Source: Dermacentor variabilis
Lineage: Eukaryota; Arthropoda; Arachnida; Ixodida; Ixodidae
Length of the DNA stretch: 64,000 nucleotides
Assembly (NCBI RefSeq): GCF_050947875.1
Contig: NC_134568.1
Span: forward strand, 260,781,615-260,845,614
Reading direction: 5' to 3'
In this document: positions 59,296 to 64,000 of the stretch, in pieces
Layout: each line of letters begins with the position of its first letter
Position numbering within the stretch: position 1 is the first letter of the stretch
Program-made: the position numbers and the translations under genes
Notes under the pieces: model-generated
Seen by the model: only the letters and a program-made list of their open reading frames with translations
Told to the model about the DNA's origin: nothing
Databases searched by the model: none

Positions 59296-59777
59296 AAATA
59301 TTAAGCTCCTCCTCAGGTCGAGAAAAACGCTTATTCCGAGGGTGTCCGTAAGCGCATTACAGTTTACGGAATAGCGTTACGCAGGAGAGAAAAGCGTGCG
59401 CCGCAGCGCCGATGACGCCATCCTGTAACGTGGACGTCAACTAGAACACACAGAACTATAAAAGAAACGGCCATGTTCTACATATATCCGCTTGTACAAA
59501 GGCGTAGGCAGAAACTTTGTTCTTTTTTTTTTTCACTTCTGCGAGAACGATGACGTGGCGCAAAAACGTTTCTAGCGCGTTGTGGTTGAAGAGAGCGTCA
59601 CACTATGGCGCTTGCTGTTGCTTCTGCTTTGCCAACGAAGTTTCTAGCGTTCCGCTATTCCTTACACTGCAATACACTTGACAGACAAGCTTTAGTCTAT
59701 TTTCGCTGTCATGTTCCGTGGACTGCAAGCGATCTGTACCAAAAACAGGAACATTACAATGAAAGTGCGACAGCTCT
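59296..59777. other. No gene recognised
   Basis: Nothing supported. Confidence 0.4.
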
Positions 59778-62700
59778 TTAAAGGGACACTAAAGGCAACA
59801 CTCTCAAAAAAGTTTGTACCCTTTGGGGCTTATCTTGTCCCCCAACGACAACCGTCATCTGCCTTGCTTGCGTTTCCTTTTTTGAAAAATCTGCGCTCGC
59901 TACTTTCCTGTCGAGAGTACTATGTCACGATGATAACGCGCATGCCGTTCGTGGCATGGAAGTACCGGGCTCCCAGCGTTAAAGGAAACGCAAGGAAGGC
60001 ACACTTATTTAAAGGTACATCACAGGATCCGGTGGGAACATTGAGTGATGGGGGATTATACAACAAAATAAGTAATAAGCATGAACAAGAACAAAGAAAA
60101 GTAACAGCAAGCAGAACAAAGGAATGCATCATTATACAGTCTCAGTTCGTAAAATGTAGATACAAGCACTGCTCGCGGTTAGTGATTGAAACAATGGTAT
60201 CAGAAGATCGTTTAAAAGTGCGATGGCTTGTGGCAAAGCCGAGTAATTGAAAGCTTTAGTTTTTCCAAATATGCGTTTGATGCTGAGGAGATTATGAAGG
60301 CGCCTGGATGGGCGTAATGGTTTTTCAAGTGGCAGTGGGGATGGCGTTACGCTGCGAATATCTTTGCGTATTAAGCATAAAAGAGCAACAGAACGACGAT
60401 TACTTAACGTCTGGAATAGAATGTCTAGCTTAATTTCTGTTGTACTGGAATGGCGGTTATAGTTACATGAAATGAATCGAGCGGCTCCATTTTGTACGGC
60501 TTCCAGCACTGAAATGAAATACTCTTGATGAGGCGACCAGATGGACGAAGCAAACTCAAGCTGTGTGCGGACGAAGGTTAACTTTGCCGATGTGCGTGTA
60601 TGAGCTGAGCAATGACGCAAATTTCGACGTAAGTAAACCAGCGTTTGTGACGCTTTAACACATATGTTGGTGATATGCAATTTCTATGAAAGGTCGGATG
60701 TAAGATGCAAACCTAACTACTTATATGGCAACGCACGGGGCAGTGAAACGTTGTTTATAGAATACCTGAAGTTAGAAAGTGACTGTTTACGTGTAAAGGA
60801 TATTGTTTTGCACTTATTCAAGTTAAACGTCATAAGCCAGTTATCACACCAGGCATAGACAAGGTTAAGGTCATCATGACTTTCAATAATGGGATATACG
60901 ATGCAGTCATCAGCAAATAGTCGCATGCAAGAGGAAATGTTGGAAGGCAGGTCATTTACAGAAATTAAAAAAAAGCAAAGGGCTTAGCATGCTGCCCTGC
61001 GGAACACCGAATGTGACATCAGAAAAAGAATAAAAATTATTGACGACTGTGAACTGCTTGCGAAAAGATAGAAAGTTACTAGGCCAAGATATCGTTAGTG
61101 AGTCTAGTCTAAGAGAAGATAGCTTAGCGATGAGGCGGCAGTGAGTAACGTGATCAAATGCTTTTGAGTAGTCAAAAAAAGATGCAATCAGTTTGAAGGG
61201 TTATTATCCACGTTAAAGTGCAAGTCAGCGCTGAATTCCAGCAACTGCGTATCACACGAAACAGATTATCGGAACCCATGCTGATTATTAAAAAAGAAGT
61301 TATTAAACTCGAGCTGGTTATAAATATTTGATGCAATAATATGTTCAAGCATTTTGCAACATATGTAAGTGAGCGAGATAGGGCGGTAGTTCTCCGCCAT
61401 ATTTCTGTTACCGTTTTGAAACAGTGGAATTACTTTTTCAACTTTCCAGTCAAGTGGAAGATATCCTGTTGATAAAGATTGTGTGAAAATGTGGTAGAAT
61501 ATTTTACTAGAAATAGACAATGTATTCTTCAAGATTTTAGAACATATGCTATCGGGACCAGCTCAGGAAGATACCTTAAGGGTTTGTAATGAGGCGTGCG
61601 ATTCCTTGAATTGTGATGTCAATGGGCTCCATGAATCGAAATTCATGATCAGGAATAATGGGAACTTTTGAATGATCTTCAGCAGTAAATACAGATGAAA
61701 AGAACCTATTGAATTCAGATGCGCTCTCTTGATCTGACAACTCGATTTGGTCGTCATTTTGTAGCGATATGTGATGAATAGTGTTGTCTGGAGCAATCGT
61801 TCGCTAAACCTTTGTAGGATCAGAAGCTAGTAACGAAGGTAGGTCGCGGGAGTAGTACTTGTCCTTAGCCGAGGTTACCTCAGCGCAGTACTTCTTTAAA
61901 CACTTTTTTATAATCAGCCCAAAAATTAGAATTGCGCGATTTCTTAGCACGTTTGTATAAGTTTTTTTTTTCTGTTACGTAGAGTACGAATATATTTATT
62001 AAACCAAGGCTTACATTTATCATTCGTTATTGTGACTAGAGGAACGTACTTGACAAAGCTGAAATGGCATTTTTAAAGAGTACCGAGTCATCGTCAATGT
62101 CACGTCTTGGGAAGGCCTGCAAGAAGGTTTCACTAAAGAGTGCATCCAGGTCAGTATTCATTTCAGTATAGTTAGCCTTATTACAATCGCGAATCTATTT
62201 AACCGTAACTCCCGTAAATTTTAAAGGCACCTTAATTTGTATCTGAAGCAGTTTATGGTCACTAAAACCATCGAGACAAGAAACTGGACCGACTGTTTCA
62301 GGAGCGTTAGTTAATATCAGGTCTAGAACATTAGTTACTCTAGTGGGCTCTCTGACAACTTGAAATAAGTTGAAATCTAAGGTTAAGTTAATGAATTCAG
62401 CCAACTTGTGACAAGGGTATGACAGCTGCCGCCAATCAATGTTCGGAAAGTTAAAGTCGCCGAGTAGCTAGATAGATATTATCAGCAGATAATTGTTTTG
62501 TCGCATTATCAATACTGTAACATAATTGTTCTATAAATGATTGGTCATAATCAGGAGGACGATAGCAAGAACCAATTAAGAATTTGACAGATCAGGATGA
62601 GCATGCAACCCAGATAATTTCAAGTGCTGAGTTAGTGTCTAGGATATACGATGAACATATAGTTCGTTTGACAGCTACCAAGACGCCACCTCCTCTTTTT

Positions 62701-63810
62701 TTCGGTGCGGTCGTGTCTATATACGTTGTACACAGGGCAATCCTGAAAAAAATTTCGTTGTTTGTTATTTCGGGTCGCAGCCAAGTCTGTTAAAACGATA
62801 ATATCAGAATGACTGTCTTCGACAAAATAACACAACAGATCGCGCTTTGGTAGTAGGCTTCGAATGTTAGTGAAAGATGCTAACATTGGAAACGTTAAAG
62901 AAGTTATAGTGAAGGTTAGTGAAAGAGAACACGACGATTATTGTTGTGGGACAAGATACGCCCCGAAGGCTGCAAACTTTTTAAAGAGTGAACTATTAAG
63001 TCAACGTGGACTGTTAAAATGCCATTCCAGAAACCTCGCAGCGCTAACTTTCGTGCCAAGAAAAGACTTAGTTTAAAAGAAAATCGCGTCTGAAGTGTCC
63101 GCATACTCCTATATATACAGCAATCCTATTCGCCCACCCCCGAGCGGGCAGTCGTGAGTTTGCATACGCTCTCACCGCTATTTGCTGCCGTGGGTAGGTA
63201 AAATAGAGCCCGACAACCAGCAGTTTTTTGCGCAAAACTCAAAAGCGCGGCCAGAAACCGAGCCAAGACAGAGCCGATAGCGCGAAAGAGGAAGAAAGCG
63301 CGTGCCGAATAGTAAACCTAATCTTCGACGCCTGTCGCGCGATGGGCCTCGTTCTCTGCTACTTGCAGTTTGTGCTAGTTTCCTGAGCCAGCAAAGCGAG
63401 TGCAGCAATACGCGATAGCAGAAGTGCTAAAACGCGAAAGCGAGGCGGCGCAGAGTCGAGCGAAAACGAGACCTTTTGACCGGCCGCGTCGTTGCCAAGG
63501 GTAACGTCAAAAACTTATTTTCTCTAAAACTCGAACAGAACTAGACAAATAGCATTTTATTTTATAATGCAATGCAATTATCTTTTTATTATGACTGCTT
63601 TATTACTAGTAACAAAATTATAGTGAGGAGTCGCTACGTCATCGGACTATTGAATGTCTCGGTGAAGCCTCATATGGCGCCCTGCATTTACCTCAATTTC
63701 TCGATTACTAAAGCGCCTGTTATCCATAATATTAAATAAGCCTTAGACGCTCTCGAGCATTAACCTATCACTTTAGTGTGACTTAGTATTCGCCTTTAGT
63801 GTCCCTTTAA
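59778..63810. mobile_element. TTAA-bounded element with 19-bp terminal inverted repeats, host to a LINE
   Basis: TTAAAGGGACACTAAAGGC at 59778-59796 is exactly inverted at 63792-63810. The outermost TTAA may be the target duplication (as in piggyBac-type elements). There is no transposase frame. Roughly 230 bp on the left and 850 bp on the right remain after removing the LINE at 60.0-62.96 kb. That the two ends belong to one element is inferred from the perfect match. Confidence 0.55.
60010..62960 (-). pseudogene. Decayed CR1/L2-type LINE (endonuclease + RT)
   Basis: Read leftward: endonuclease start (TNIRSLLPKRDLLCYFVEDS, about 62870), endonuclease end with the GFSDHK motif (about 62265), RT motifs (DWKVEKVIPLFQNGNRNMAE and YRPISLTYICCKML, about 61400), the catalytic FADDC box (about 60910) and a C-terminal region (60132-60680, including TRTSAKLTFVRTQLEFASSI). 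Frameshifts and stops separate every block, so it is inactive. Gene order and motifs fit the CR1/L2/Jockey group; exact clade is uncertain. Confidence 0.8.
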
Positions 63811-64000
63811 CAAATCTACGTCACCGAAAGGACTGGACACCACAAATCGTCTTACACAAAACTCGAAACAGAAGCAGAAGACATTAATTGTAAGACTCGG
63901 TGTGCGATTCGACGTACACAACTGTCTCTAAAAAGCTTCTAACAGGTTTGAGTAAGTTTCCAAAAGTCTGAGCACCCATCTTCCAGTCGTATATCGTCCA
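63811..64000. other. No gene recognised
   Basis: End of window; nothing supported. Confidence 0.4.

Noticed and set aside
59711..60250. 179-codon frame as a gene
   Set aside because: It spans the terminal repeat of the TTAA element and the 3' end of the reversed LINE; no domain.

Overview
The window looks like repeat-dense nuclear DNA of a hard tick (Ixodida, probably Metastriata). I infer this from the repeat families, recognised from memory: Ruka-type tRNA-derived SINEs, a second SINE with a tRNA-like head, CR1/L2- and RTE-type LINE remains, and many fold-back elements. No host protein-coding gene can be supported. Almost all convincing coding sequence belongs to transposable elements.

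The main feature (about 1.94-16.06 kb) is a three-level nest. A fold-back element (1942-2029 and 15478-16056) was entered by an LTR retrotransposon on the + strand (2030-15473, 4-bp target duplication AGCT). That element was later split inside gag by a related element on the - strand (3605-10475, 4-bp duplication CAGT). The inner copy has near-identical LTRs and one unbroken 1473-codon gag-pol frame. In both copies the domain order is Gag, zinc knuckle, protease-like, integrase, reverse transcriptase, RNase H. Integrase therefore lies upstream of RT, the Ty1/copia-like order known in the Gmr1 group of Ty3/gypsy elements. The outer copy is dead: its gag is interrupted and an 89-bp deletion shifts the frame at the integrase C-terminus.

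The rest (16-64 kb) is a mosaic of small elements. These include LINE remains at 23.65-24.47 kb (ORF2 C-terminus), 43.5-43.8 kb (3' end), 44.20-44.88 kb (RTE-type with a 12-bp duplication) and 60.0-62.96 kb (decayed CR1/L2-type endonuclease plus RT, lying inside a TTAA-bounded element with 19-bp terminal inverted repeats). There is an internally deleted mariner at 58.7-59.3 kb. Ruka-like SINEs lie at 35.8, 37.6, 38.1 and 56.7 kb; a head-to-head tRNA-SINE pair makes a ~410-bp palindrome at 33.2-33.6 kb, with another copy at 49.4-49.6 kb. At least seven fold-back or palindromic elements, two dispersed repeat pairs and several long microsatellites complete the picture.

Stretches with no named element are listed. 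Some are CpG- and GC-rich (19.4-20 kb, 25.6-26.4 kb, 55.7-56.5 kb) and could hold promoters or first exons of genes outside the window, but nothing in the sequence proves it.
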